Part shown: positions 5,230 to 5,336 of the stretch, piece after piece | How the letters are laid out: each line of letters opens with the position of its first letter | Position numbering within the stretch: position 1 is the first letter of the stretch | Origin: Ruminococcus sp. | GTDB lineage: Bacteria; Bacillota_A; Clostridia; Oscillospirales; Acutalibacteraceae | Direction of reading: 5' to 3' | NCBI GenBank assembly: GCA_017481395.1 | Contig: JAFUPE010000090.1 | Location: 1-5,336 of the forward strand | Length of the DNA stretch: 5,336 nucleotides | The notes under the pieces: model-generated | The model's database searches: none | What the model was told of the DNA's origin: nothing | Seen by the model: only the letters and a program-made list of their open reading frames with translations | Program-made: the position numbers and the translations under genes

Positions 5230-5336
5230 TTAGGTAAAATTATACAATTCGAGCATTTGAACCCCGCCGTGTCGCTTTTTTAAAAAAATGTGATAATACT
5301 TATTATTTGCTTTGGTGTGATAGTGTTTTTTTGTGG
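5230..5336. other. Non-coding upstream region, no gene seen
   Basis: This AT-rich stretch holds no credible ORF on either strand. It contains a small palindrome, ATAATA-CT-TATTAT (5293-5306), and a repeated TGTGATA (5289-5295 and 5316-5322). Neither has a recognised role. The next gene to the right is outside the window. Confidence 0.5.

Noticed and set aside
5245..5275. A GGTTCAAAT stretch on the minus strand resembling a tRNA T-loop.
   Set aside because: The flanking bases do not form a T stem, and no acceptor, D or anticodon arms can be folded around it.

Overview
The window looks like a chromosomal piece from a low-to-mid GC Gram-positive anaerobe of the class Clostridia, most likely a Ruminococcus-like member of the Oscillospiraceae. 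This is inferred from strong AGGAGG-type ribosome binding sites, the style of the ECF sigma/anti-sigma pair, and a secreted protein with a type I-like dockerin using the 'NVKDAT' loop ending common in that group. No rRNA, tRNA, CRISPR array or insertion sequence is visible.

Left half (1-2285): a cell-envelope glycosylation module. A YfhO-family polytopic membrane protein, cut off by the window start, is read leftwards from 632. Divergent from it, across a 152-base promoter region, are a GtrB/CsbB-type polyprenyl-phosphate glycosyltransferase (785-1723) and a GtrA/GtcA-type small membrane protein (1726-2235), two bases apart. In Bacillus and Listeria the equivalent trio charges undecaprenyl phosphate with a sugar inside the cell (CsbB type), moves it across the membrane (GtcA type) and transfers it to a surface polymer (YfhO type). 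All three parts are adjacent here; the acceptor and sugar cannot be read from sequence. A strong hairpin at 2253-2285 closes the operon and probably serves both converging transcripts.

Right half (2344-5336): a leftward three-gene operon. An ECF sigma factor (start 5105) overlaps by 14 bases a single-pass membrane protein that is probably its anti-sigma factor. That protein has a very short cytoplasmic tail, one membrane helix, about 220 residues of Pro/Thr-rich linker, and an outer carboxypeptidase-regulatory-like beta domain. Its stop codon lies in a hairpin holding the ribosome binding site of the third gene, a secreted dockerin protein. The layout suggests that an external signal at the surface, read by the stalked domain, releases the sigma factor. 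Whether the regulon involves cellulosome-like or other surface components is inference.

Two start codons were moved inward from the longest possible frame on ribosome binding site evidence: the dockerin gene (3438, not 3447) and the sigma gene (5105, not 5177).
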